Positions 16,785 through 24,409 of a DNA stretch of 35,572 nt are shown here, one piece after another. The position numbers and the translations under genes are program-made. Positions within the stretch are counted from its first letter, which is position 1. Each line of letters opens with the position of its first letter. Source of the DNA: Ruminococcus sp. (lineage in GTDB: Bacteria; Bacillota; Clostridia; Oscillospirales; Ruminococcaceae); contig JAFXCR010000014.1 of the NCBI GenBank assembly GCA_017516465.1, forward strand, positions 1 through 35,572. The letters are read 5' to 3'. A model generated the notes under the pieces. That model worked only from the letters and a program-made list of their open reading frames with translations, was not told the origin of the DNA and made no database searches.

Positions 16785-18350
16785 ATGAGCACATCAACAA
16801 TCATTATCATGATCACCATTATTGCTTATATGGGCATGATGCTACTCATCGGATTTTCTTTTACCAAAAAGAATTCCAGCGTCGGAGATTTCTACCTCGG
16901 CGGCAGAAAGCTCGGTCCGATCGTAACAGCTATGAGTGCTGAAGCATCGGATATGAGCAGCTGGCTTCTCATGGGGCTTCCCGGAGTTGCCTATCTCACA
17001 GGAGGTGCTGAAGCAGGCTGGACGGCTATTGGTCTTGCTATCGGTACATACATCAACTGGCTTATCGTGGCTAAAAGACTGAGAGTCTACTCTCACCGCT
17101 GCGGAGCTATCACGATCCCTGACTTCTTCTCAAACCGTTACAGAGACAACAAAAAGATTCTCATGGGTGCCACAGCTTTAATCATCCTTATCTTCTTCGT
17201 TCCATATACAGGCTCCGGATTTGCAGCCTGCGGAACACTTTTCAGCCAGCTTTTTGGCTGGGATTACCACCTTGCAATGATCTTCAGTGCGATCATTATC
17301 ATTGCATACACATGTACAGGCGGATTTATGGCAGCAAGCTTTACTGATCTTATCCAGAGTATCGTTATGACTCTTGCACTTATCAGTATCGTTGGCTTCG
17401 GAATCCATACTGCCGGCGGCATGAATGAAGTTATCGAAAACGCAAAGGATCTTCCCGGATACTTTTCACTGAGCGATACTCACGTTCCCGAAGTTGTAGA
17501 AAAAAGCGGAAAGGTAGTTACAGCACACTCCGACAAATATTCGACACTTACAATTGCTTCCCTTTTAGCATGGGGACTCGGCTACTTCGGTATGCCTCAT
17601 ATCCTCCTCCGCTTCATGGCAATCGAGGACAAGAACAAGATAAAAACTTCCAGAAGAATTGCTTCTGTATGGGTAGTTATTTCAATGGCAATCGCTATCT
17701 TCATCGGATTCATCGGAAACAAGCTTTCCGCTATGGGCAAGGTAGACGAGCTTAACGCAGACAATTCACAGCAGATCATCATAAAAATCGCACAGTTCAT
17801 GGCTGATGAACACGTTATCCTCGCAATCATCGCAGGACTTGTTTTCGCTGGAATTCTTGCCTGTACAATGTCTACATCCGACTCACAGCTTCTTGCAGCA
17901 TCCTCAAGTATGTCCGAAAATATCCTCAAGGGTGTATTCAAGGTAAAGCTTACAGACAAGCAGTCAATGCTCGTCGCAAGAATAGTACTTATTGTAATAG
18001 CAATTCTCGGCGTTATTATCGCATGGGACGAAAACAGCTCTGTTTTCAAAATCGTTTCATTTGCATGGGCTGGATTCGGTGCAACATTTGCTCCTGTAAT
18101 GCTCGCAGCACTTTTCTGGAAACGCTCTAACAAATATGGTGCTATTGCCGGAATGAGCGTCGGTGCAATCATGGTATTCGTATGGAAGTTCGGAATCAGC
18201 AAACTCGGCGGCGTATTCGCTATCTATGAGCTTCTTCCGGCATTCGTTGCAGCACTTCTCGCAATCATCATCGTTTCACTTGTAACTTCTGCTCCTGACA
18301 AGGAAATTACAGAAGAATTCGACAGCATCAAGGCTGAAATGAAGGCATAA
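16785..18350 (+). CDS. putP: Sodium/solute symporter, probably sodium/proline (PutP)
   Basis: 521 residues with about 13 membrane spans, SSS family. The N-terminal half contains GDFYLGGRKLGP and SAEASDMSSWLLMGLPG, very close to the PutP signature around the sodium and proline sites, where the usual text is SAGASDMSGWLLMGLPG. GGFMAASFTDLIQ and the TMSTSDSQLLAASSS stretch (sodium-site serines and threonine) are also present. It imports proline (substrate inferred) with sodium. AAAGGAG lies 6 bases before the ATG. Single gene, own promoter and terminator, divergent from the cellulase next door. Confidence 0.9.
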   Translation: MSTSTIIIMITIIAYMGMMLLIGFSFTKKNSSVGDFYLGGRKLGPIVTAMSAEASDMSSWLLMGLPGVAYLTGGAEAGWTAIGLAIGTYINWLIVAKRLRVYSHRCGAITIPDFFSNRYRDNKKILMGATALIILIFFVPYTGSGFAACGTLFSQLFGWDYHLAMIFSAIIIIAYTCTGGFMAASFTDLIQSIVMTLALISIVGFGIHTAGGMNEVIENAKDLPGYFSLSDTHVPEVVEKSGKVVTAHSDKYSTLTIASLLAWGLGYFGMPHILLRFMAIEDKNKIKTSRRIASVWVVISMAIAIFIGFIGNKLSAMGKVDELNADNSQQIIIKIAQFMADEHVILAIIAGLVFAGILACTMSTSDSQLLAASSSMSENILKGVFKVKLTDKQSMLVARIVLIVIAILGVIIAWDENSSVFKIVSFAWAGFGATFAPVMLAALFWKRSNKYGAIAGMSVGAIMVFVWKFGISKLGGVFAIYELLPAFVAALLAIIIVSLVTSAPDKEITEEFDSIKAEMKA

Positions 18351-18358
18351 TCTCAAAG

Positions 18359-18391
18359 CTCTGCTTCTTTTTCCGGAAGCAGAGTTTTTTT
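18359..18391 (+). terminator. Terminator of the symporter gene
   Basis: CTCTGCTTC (18359-18367) and GAAGCAGAG (18376-18384), 9-bp stem, 8-base loop, then seven T. Confidence 0.9.
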
Positions 18392-18446
18392 ATCTGGTAT
18401 GTGTAAAATTTTCGTGGGAAAACATATTTTTTGTTTTATTTCTTAT

Positions 18447-18520
18447 GTAGGGGCGGATGCCTACATCCGCCCGTTATGAATGTAATATGTCTACGGTGCG
18501 ATGTGGGCATCGCACCCTAC
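18447..18520. repeat. Pair of related palindromic repeats in opposite orientation
   Basis: Copy 1 (about 18448-18473) is GTAGGG then GCGGATG-CCTA-CATCCGC then CCG. Copy 2 (18491-18520), read on the minus strand, is GTAGGG then TGCGATG-CCCA-CATCGCA then CCG. Both fold into 9-bp stems with 4-base loops (GGGCGGATG/CATCCGCCC and GGTGCGATG/CATCGCACC). Bases that differ between copies differ on both sides of the stem, so pairing is kept. This resembles the dispersed GTAGGGG...CCCG palindromes of Clostridia genomes, here as an inverted pair between two transcription units. Confidence 0.75.
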
Positions 18521-18563
18521 ATTGCCTATATATTTTTTACACATACTTTTCTCTGTATTTCTC

Positions 18564-18592
18564 TTGAAAATAATAATATTATCTGTTATAAT
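18564..18592 (+). promoter_or_regulatory. Promoter of the M42 peptidase cluster
   Basis: TTGAAA (18564-18569), 17-base spacer, TATAAT (18587-18592), about 30 bases before the ATG at 18624. Confidence 0.8.
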
Positions 18593-18623
18593 AATAAGGT
18601 ATAACTTATGAAAGGATTTTATT

Positions 18624-19637
18624 ATGGATCTTAAAAAAACGATCGCAGAACTCACGGAAGTTTCCGGAGCATCAGGAAATGAAGCTCGTGCCGCTGAACT
18701 TGCCATGAATATGCTGAAAAAATATTGTCCCGATGCCGCAATTATAAACGGCAATGTTGTCGGACGATTCGGAGATTTCCGCAGCGGACTCCCCTCACTT
18801 GTACTCGACGCTCATATTGATCAGATAGGTATGATCGTTACAAATATAACCAGCGAAGGCTTTATCAAGGTAGGAAATCTCGGCGGAATTGACCGCCGTC
18901 TGCTTCCGGCACAGCCTGTAATCATTCACGGAAAAAAGGAGATTTCCGGCGTAATATGCTCTGTTCCGCCGCATCTTTCCTCCGGTGACAGCAAGGTTAT
19001 TTCTTTTGACGAAGCCGCAATAGATACCGGAATGACAAAAGCAGACCTTGAAAGCATCGTTTCCCTTGGCGATACTATTACCTTTGATGTAAAGTGCCGC
19101 AGTCTTATTGGCTCACGAATTACTTCCGGAGCACTCGACGACCGCTGCGGTGCTGCTTCGATTCTTTATACACTTGAACTTTTACAGGGACACCCTACTG
19201 CATACAATGTAACTGTAATTTTCTCAGCACAGGAAGAACTCGGCGAGCGTGGTGCAAAAATCGGTGCATACGAACTTGATCCTGATATTGCAATCGCTGT
19301 TGATGTAAGCTTCGCCTACGCACAATCAGAGGACGAAAACAAGTGCGGTTATCTCGGAAAAGGTCCGATGATTGGAATTTCCCCCTCACTCAACAGAGAG
19401 CTTTCCAACGAGCTGATAAATACAGCAAAAAAATCGGATATTCCTTACCAGACAGAAGTCATGAGCGGACTCACCTCCACCAATGCTGATCAGTATTCCG
19501 TAAGCCGATGCGGAGCAAGAACCTGTACTGTTTCCATTCCGCTGAGAAATATGCATACTCCGGCTGAGGTCATTGATATCAGAGATGTCGAACTTACCGC
19601 AAGACTTCTCGCTGAATTTATCAAGGAGGGAAACTGA
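18624..19637 (+). CDS. M42 family metallopeptidase (first copy)
   Basis: 337 residues, cytoplasmic, no signal peptide. The two-zinc site of M42 is complete: H64 and D66 (AHIDQIG), D171-D172 (LDDR), E203-E204 (AQEELGERGA, catalytic base and ligand), D226 and H310 (NMHTP). M42 enzymes are large self-compartmentalised aminopeptidases that trim peptides; older annotations call them endoglucanase M, which I would not adopt here despite the nearby cellulases. First gene after a strong promoter, with AAAGGA before the ATG, and it overlaps the second copy by one base (TGATG). Confidence 0.93.
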   Translation: MDLKKTIAELTEVSGASGNEARAAELAMNMLKKYCPDAAIINGNVVGRFGDFRSGLPSLVLDAHIDQIGMIVTNITSEGFIKVGNLGGIDRRLLPAQPVIIHGKKEISGVICSVPPHLSSGDSKVISFDEAAIDTGMTKADLESIVSLGDTITFDVKCRSLIGSRITSGALDDRCGAASILYTLELLQGHPTAYNVTVIFSAQEELGERGAKIGAYELDPDIAIAVDVSFAYAQSEDENKCGYLGKGPMIGISPSLNRELSNELINTAKKSDIPYQTEVMSGLTSTNADQYSVSRCGARTCTVSIPLRNMHTPAEVIDIRDVELTARLLAEFIKEGN

Positions 19638-20656
19638 TGAGAGAACTGCTTAAAGAACTCTGCCTTGCTGACGGAATCTCCGGTGATGAAAAGGCTGTAA
19701 GAGAACTTATTACAGATAAAATCAAGGATTTCTGCGAATATCGCACTGATAATCTCGGAAATCTTATCTGCTTCAAAAAAGGCAGAAAAACTCCCGACAA
19801 AAAGCTTATGATATGTGCTCACATGGATGAGGTAGGTCTTATCGTTACCGGAATTCAGCCAGACGGAACTCTGCTTTTCGGCACTGTCGGAGGAATTGAT
19901 CCTTCCGTCATTATCGGACGTCAGGTTCGTGTCGGAACAAATAAAATATATGGTGTTGCCGGCTCTGCCGCTGTCCATAATCTTTCCAAGGAACAGCGTG
20001 AAAAGGCTCCCAAAACAGATGCAATGTACATTGATATCGGTGCCGCTGACAAAGAAGAAGCTGAAAAATATGTTTCACTCGGAGACTGTATTTATTTCAG
20101 CTCCGAATTCACAGAGCTTGGCGAAAATCGCCTGAAATCCAAGGCTGTTGACGATCGTGCCGGATGTGCAATGATGATAGAAATGATACGCAGCGAAATC
20201 GAATACGACACATATTTCATTTTCAATGTTCAGGAGGAAATCGGACTGAGAGGTTCAAAAGTATCCGCATTTTCTGTTGATCCTGATTTTTCCGTTGTTC
20301 TTGAAGCTACAACAGCCGCAGATATCGACGGAGTTTCCGGAGCAAAGCGTGTATGCGTACTCGGAAATGGTCCTGTTGTATCATTCATGGACAGAAGCAC
20401 CGTATACGACAAGGAGCTGTACGCTCTTGCGTTTGATATCGCTGCTGAGGAAGATATCCCATGTCAGACAAAAACCATGATCGCCGGAGGAAACGATGCC
20501 GGAGCTATCCATCTGAGCCGCGGCGGAGTGCGTACTATTGCCGTATCTGTTCCGTGCAGATATCTTCACTCTCCCAGCTGCGTTATCCAGTGGAGCGATC
20601 TTGAAAGCTCATTAAAGCTTGTCAAAAAACTTACACAAAGGATATGTGAGCTATGA
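19637..20656 (+). CDS. M42 family metallopeptidase (second copy)
   Basis: 339 residues, same family as the preceding gene but clearly diverged, so an old duplication. Metal and catalytic residues: H62 and D64 (AHMDEVG), D172-D173 (VDDR), E200-E201 (VQEEIG), E223 and H311 (YLHSP). The third-sphere ligand is Glu here and Asp in copy 1, a difference that in this family goes with different metal or substrate preference. The two products could form mixed or separate dodecamers with complementary specificity (inference). Its stop overlaps the next start by 4 bases (ATGA). Confidence 0.93.
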   Translation: MRELLKELCLADGISGDEKAVRELITDKIKDFCEYRTDNLGNLICFKKGRKTPDKKLMICAHMDEVGLIVTGIQPDGTLLFGTVGGIDPSVIIGRQVRVGTNKIYGVAGSAAVHNLSKEQREKAPKTDAMYIDIGAADKEEAEKYVSLGDCIYFSSEFTELGENRLKSKAVDDRAGCAMMIEMIRSEIEYDTYFIFNVQEEIGLRGSKVSAFSVDPDFSVVLEATTAADIDGVSGAKRVCVLGNGPVVSFMDRSTVYDKELYALAFDIAAEEDIPCQTKTMIAGGNDAGAIHLSRGGVRTIAVSVPCRYLHSPSCVIQWSDLESSLKLVKKLTQRICEL

Positions 20657-21441
20657 TAAAACTTATCGAACACGAACATGAGCTTGATCGTCCGCTGCTG
20701 ATGAAAACTCTGTGCGGCAAAAAAATGCTCTCATATATGAGAGCATACGGTCCAAATTACGACTTCTGTCGATTCTACAAAATCACCAACGAAAGCGGCT
20801 ATGGCTTCATGTTCATTATAAATTCGACACTGATAATCTGCACAGACGGAAATCTCAGACCAGATCAGGAAATTGATCTTTTTATCTCCATGAATATGCC
20901 GTTCCGCATTGAAGGAGACAGCAATATTCTTGAAGGGATTGGTCTTACGGAACAGTATCAGCGTCTTAACAGAACAATATTCGAGCTTATTCCCGATAAA
21001 TCACCTCTGGAAGCTATCGAGGAACACGTTGAATTCAATCCAAAGCTTACGGATGTATACGATATTCTCAGCGAAGGCTTCCCGAATATTACTGATTTTT
21101 CCCTTTGGTATACCGATACCTCACACCGCTGCCGTCACGGAATAAGCCGTGTGTTTACATACAGGAACTCTACTACCGCTTCTGTATCATTCGATATCGG
21201 AAGTACCATTCTGATCGCACAGGTAGCAACCACGTCTGCTGCCCGTGGACGAGGATATGCAAGAGAATTCCTCAAATGGCTGGCAAAATTCTTCAACGGA
21301 CTCGGAAAGCGTGCCTATCTTCTTGCACTTGATGTCCGCAAGAGCTTCTACGAGGAAATAGGATTCCGTGAGGTCGGACACGAAATTGTTCTTGAACGTA
21401 TCGACATCGAAAAGGACAGCATGACAAAGGGAAAACTCTGA
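20653..21441 (+). CDS. GNAT family N-acetyltransferase
   Basis: 262 residues. The C-terminal half is a GNAT fold with the acetyl-CoA pyrophosphate loop ARGRGYA (R198-G199-R200-G201) followed by helix REFLKWLAKFF, and a C-terminal LDVRKSFYEEIGFREVG, typical of the last strand-helix of GNATs. The N-terminal 130 residues are a separate, unassigned domain of mixed helices and strands. Substrate unknown. It is coupled to the second peptidase (4-base overlap), so it may act on amino acids, peptides or a protein of the same unit. Confidence 0.87.
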   Translation: MIKLIEHEHELDRPLLMKTLCGKKMLSYMRAYGPNYDFCRFYKITNESGYGFMFIINSTLIICTDGNLRPDQEIDLFISMNMPFRIEGDSNILEGIGLTEQYQRLNRTIFELIPDKSPLEAIEEHVEFNPKLTDVYDILSEGFPNITDFSLWYTDTSHRCRHGISRVFTYRNSTTASVSFDIGSTILIAQVATTSAARGRGYAREFLKWLAKFFNGLGKRAYLLALDVRKSFYEEIGFREVGHEIVLERIDIEKDSMTKGKL

Positions 21442-21468
21442 TATACATCATTTTAAGGAGAAAAATAA

Positions 21469-22746
21469 ATGAATTTCAGAAATATATATAATTTTGACGC
21501 AAAGCTTATGGCACTTGCCGAACAGGCTGAAAAAAACTGCTTCGAAGCATTCAGCGAAATAGATCAGACAGCTGAATACAACGGTGCAAAGGTTCTCAAG
21601 GTATTCTCTGACAACAGGGTAAGCGAACCTTGCTTCTATGGTTCTACCGGATACGGCTACGGCGATCTCGGACGTGACGTTATCGACAAGGTTTTTGCAC
21701 AGGTTCTTGGTACAGAGGACGCTCTCGTGCGATTCAATTTTGTTTCAGGAACTCATGCTCTGTCAGTTGCTCTTTCCGGCGTTCTCAGAACAGGAGACAA
21801 GATAGTTTCAATTACCGGAAAGCCATACGATACTCTTGAAGAAGTTATCGGAATCAGCGGCACAAAGGGAAACGGCTCTCTCATGGATTTCGGCATTGAA
21901 TATGGTCAGGTTGACCTCAATGAAGACGGTTCAGCCGATCTTGAAGGCATTACAGAAGCAATAAAGGGTGCAAAAGTCGCCTATATCCAGCGTTCAAGAG
22001 GATATTCGCTCCGCCGTGCCTTTACAACAGATGACATTGAAAAAATGGTAAAAGCTATTAAAAAGGGAAATCCTGACGCTATAATCATGGTAGATAACTG
22101 CTACGGTGAATTCGTTGAGCAGCGTGAGCCTTCCGAAGTCGGTGCTGATATTATTATTGGTTCACTCATCAAAAATGCCGGCGGCGGAATTGCCCGTACA
22201 GGCGGATATATCGCCGGACGTGCCGATCTTGTTGAGCTTTGCTCCTATCGTCTTACCTGTGTGGGAATGGGTAAGGAAGTCGGATGTACTCTCGGTATGA
22301 ACCGTGAAATGCTTCTCGGACTTTTCTTTGCTCCGGATGTTGTTTCAAACGCACTCAGAACATCAGCATTTGCAAGCGAACTTCTCACCATGCTCGGATT
22401 TGAATGCTCTCCACGCAAGGACGAAAAGCACGGCGATATCGTTACCGCGATAAAACTCGGTGACGAAGAACACCTCACTGCATTCTGCCGAGGAATTCAG
22501 AAGGGCGCACCGATAGATTCATTCGTTGTGCCGGAAGCATGGGATATGCCCGGATATACAAGTCAGGTAATAATGGCTGCCGGAGCATTCACAAACGGAG
22601 CTTCTATCGAACTTTCCGCTGACGCTCCTATCCGTGAGCCGTTTGCAGTCTGGATGCAGGGCGGAATAACCTACACATCCGGAAAAATCGGCGTAATGCT
22701 TGCCGTACAGGAAATGATCGACAGCGGACTCATTGCATTAAACTGA
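21469..22746 (+). CDS. PLP-dependent enzyme of the methionine gamma-lyase-like (YnbB) family
   Basis: 425 residues, fold-type I PLP enzyme. FVSGTHALSVALSGVLRTGD is the cofactor phosphate-side stretch, VDNCYGEF (208-215) carries the aspartate that pairs with the pyridine nitrogen (D209), and K235 in SLIKNAGGG is the likely Schiff-base lysine. This family is often labelled 'aluminium resistance protein' or 'methionine gamma-lyase family'; the true substrate is not known. In many Bacillota it sits next to glutamine synthetase, as here (185 bases upstream of it). AAGGAG before the ATG; same direction as the peptidases, 27 bases after the GNAT gene, so probably the same transcript. Confidence 0.9.
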   Translation: MNFRNIYNFDAKLMALAEQAEKNCFEAFSEIDQTAEYNGAKVLKVFSDNRVSEPCFYGSTGYGYGDLGRDVIDKVFAQVLGTEDALVRFNFVSGTHALSVALSGVLRTGDKIVSITGKPYDTLEEVIGISGTKGNGSLMDFGIEYGQVDLNEDGSADLEGITEAIKGAKVAYIQRSRGYSLRRAFTTDDIEKMVKAIKKGNPDAIIMVDNCYGEFVEQREPSEVGADIIIGSLIKNAGGGIARTGGYIAGRADLVELCSYRLTCVGMGKEVGCTLGMNREMLLGLFFAPDVVSNALRTSAFASELLTMLGFECSPRKDEKHGDIVTAIKLGDEEHLTAFCRGIQKGAPIDSFVVPEAWDMPGYTSQVIMAAGAFTNGASIELSADAPIREPFAVWMQGGITYTSGKIGVMLAVQEMIDSGLIALN

Positions 22747-22852
22747 AATAAGGCGTCATAATCGATAACTGATGAAAGATATTTTACATACCATACAAAG
22801 TTCAACAAAATAATTTGTACGATGTCACTATTTCATTTTTCTACAAAAAAAC

Positions 22853-22881
22853 TTGAAAAATCACAAGAAATATGGTATAAT
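22853..22881 (+). promoter_or_regulatory. Promoter of glutamine synthetase
   Basis: TTGAAA (22853-22858), 17-base spacer, TATAAT (22876-22881), about 50 bases before the ATG. No clear terminator is seen between the preceding gene and this promoter. Confidence 0.8.
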
Positions 22882-22931
22882 TTTCTTTAACGTATATCGT
22901 TATTATTTATGTAAAAAGGAGAACTTTCCAA

Positions 22932-24356
22932 ATGAACGAAAAAGTACAGAAAATAATGGAGCTTATCCGTGAAAAAGATATCAAAATGGTTGACTTCAAA
23001 ATGGTTGATATCAACGGACAGTTCCGCCATGTTACAATTCCTGCAAAGGATTTCAGTGAAGATGTAATGAAAAACGGCATAGGCTTCGATGCCTCCAACT
23101 ACGGATATGCTGTTGTTGAAAAAAGCGACATGGTATTTATCCCCGATCCTGACACAGCTTCAATTGATCCTTTCTGCGAAATCCCCACTCTTTCAATGAT
23201 GGGTAACGCAATGATTATTGATTATCCTGAAAACCGTCCGCTTGCACAGTATCCGAGAAATATCGTTGCAGCAGCAGAGCAGTACATGAATGACTGCGGC
23301 GTTGCTGATACTATGCTTATTCTCCCTGAATTTGAATTTTACCTCTTTGATAACGTAGGTTGGGATGTAAGTGCACAGTCAGTTGGATTCTCAGTTGACG
23401 CTCAGCAAGCTCACTGGAACAGTGCTGTTGAAGGTATGGGTAATATCGTTCCTAAACAGAAGAACTACCATATCGCAAAGCCTTACGATGTTTCATACGA
23501 AGCAAGAAGCGAAATGTGCCTCCTCATGGAAGAAGCAGGAATCGGCATAAACTACCACCATCCCGAAGTAGGTGCGGCAGGTCAGTTTGAAATTGAACCC
23601 AAACTCGGTGTGATGTCAACTATGGCTGACGCAACAATGACTATAAAGTATATAATCCATAATACTGCAAAAAAATACGGAAAGTCAGCAACATTCATGC
23701 CCAAGCCTGTCATGGGCGAGGCTGGAAACGGTATGCACGTCCATATGCTTCTCCTCAAGGACGGACAACCTGTATTCTCTGATGACAACGGTTATGCTCA
23801 TCTCAGCCGTGAAGCTCACTACTTCATGGGCGGTCTCCTCAAGCATATCAACTCACTCTGTGCAATAACTAACCCTAGTACAAACTCATTCAAGAGACTC
23901 GTTCCCGGATTTGAGGCTCCTGTTACCGTTGGATATGCAACATCAAACCGCAGTGCGGTAATCCGTATCCCTGCATACGCAAAAACACCTGACCGCAGAC
24001 GCTTTGAGCTTCGTAACCCCGACGCTACCTGCAACCCGTATTTCTGCTATGCAGCAATTCTTATGGCTGGTCTTGACGGTATCAAAAATCAGATTGATCC
24101 TCACGAGAACGGCTGGGGTCCGTATGATATGAATCTCTTCCACCTCAGCGACGAGGAAAAGGCAAAGCTTACTCATCTCCCGACATCTCTTGAGCAGGCT
24201 CTTGACGCTCTTGAAAAGGATCACGATTATCTCCTTGCAGGCGGAGTTTTCCCTGAGGAGCTTATCACTAAATTCATCAACTCCAAGCGTGAGGAATGCC
24301 GTGCACTCGCAGCAATTCCCCATCCCGCTGAATTTGACCGTTACTATAACCTTTAA
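22932..24356 (+). CDS. glnA: Glutamine synthetase, type I
   Basis: 474 residues; makes glutamine from glutamate, ammonia and ATP. Family blocks are seen in order: DINGQFRHVTIP near the N-terminus, GFDASNYG (replacing the usual GFDGSS), LPEFEFYLFD (metal-binding Glu pair), GNGMHVHM, NPSTNSFKRLVPGFEAPV, SNRSAVIRIPA, and RRFELRNPDATCNPYFCYAAILMAGLDGI. At the place of the adenylylated tyrosine of the enteric enzyme (NLYDLPPEE) the text is NLFHLSDEE with F403, so regulation by adenylylation is not possible. Control is more likely by feedback or transcription. AAAGGAG precedes the start. Own promoter and terminator. Confidence 0.95.
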   Translation: MNEKVQKIMELIREKDIKMVDFKMVDINGQFRHVTIPAKDFSEDVMKNGIGFDASNYGYAVVEKSDMVFIPDPDTASIDPFCEIPTLSMMGNAMIIDYPENRPLAQYPRNIVAAAEQYMNDCGVADTMLILPEFEFYLFDNVGWDVSAQSVGFSVDAQQAHWNSAVEGMGNIVPKQKNYHIAKPYDVSYEARSEMCLLMEEAGIGINYHHPEVGAAGQFEIEPKLGVMSTMADATMTIKYIIHNTAKKYGKSATFMPKPVMGEAGNGMHVHMLLLKDGQPVFSDDNGYAHLSREAHYFMGGLLKHINSLCAITNPSTNSFKRLVPGFEAPVTVGYATSNRSAVIRIPAYAKTPDRRRFELRNPDATCNPYFCYAAILMAGLDGIKNQIDPHENGWGPYDMNLFHLSDEEKAKLTHLPTSLEQALDALEKDHDYLLAGGVFPEELITKFINSKREECRALAAIPHPAEFDRYYNL

Positions 24357-24363
24357 TATAATC

Positions 24364-24404
24364 AAAATCCCCTTAACGTACGGACGTACGTTAAGGGGAT
24401 TTTT
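24364..24404. terminator. Bidirectional terminator between glnA and the dockerin protein
   Basis: AAAATCCCCTTAACGTAC (24364-24381) and its perfect complement (24386-24403) form an 18-bp stem with a 4-base loop, with T-runs on both strands. It serves both convergent genes. Confidence 0.93.
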
Positions 24405-24409
24405 ACTTG

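Noticed and set aside
18624-20656. Calling the M42 pair endoglucanases because cellulases are nearby
   Set aside because: All metal and catalytic residues are those of M42 aminopeptidases and there is no signal peptide or dockerin.
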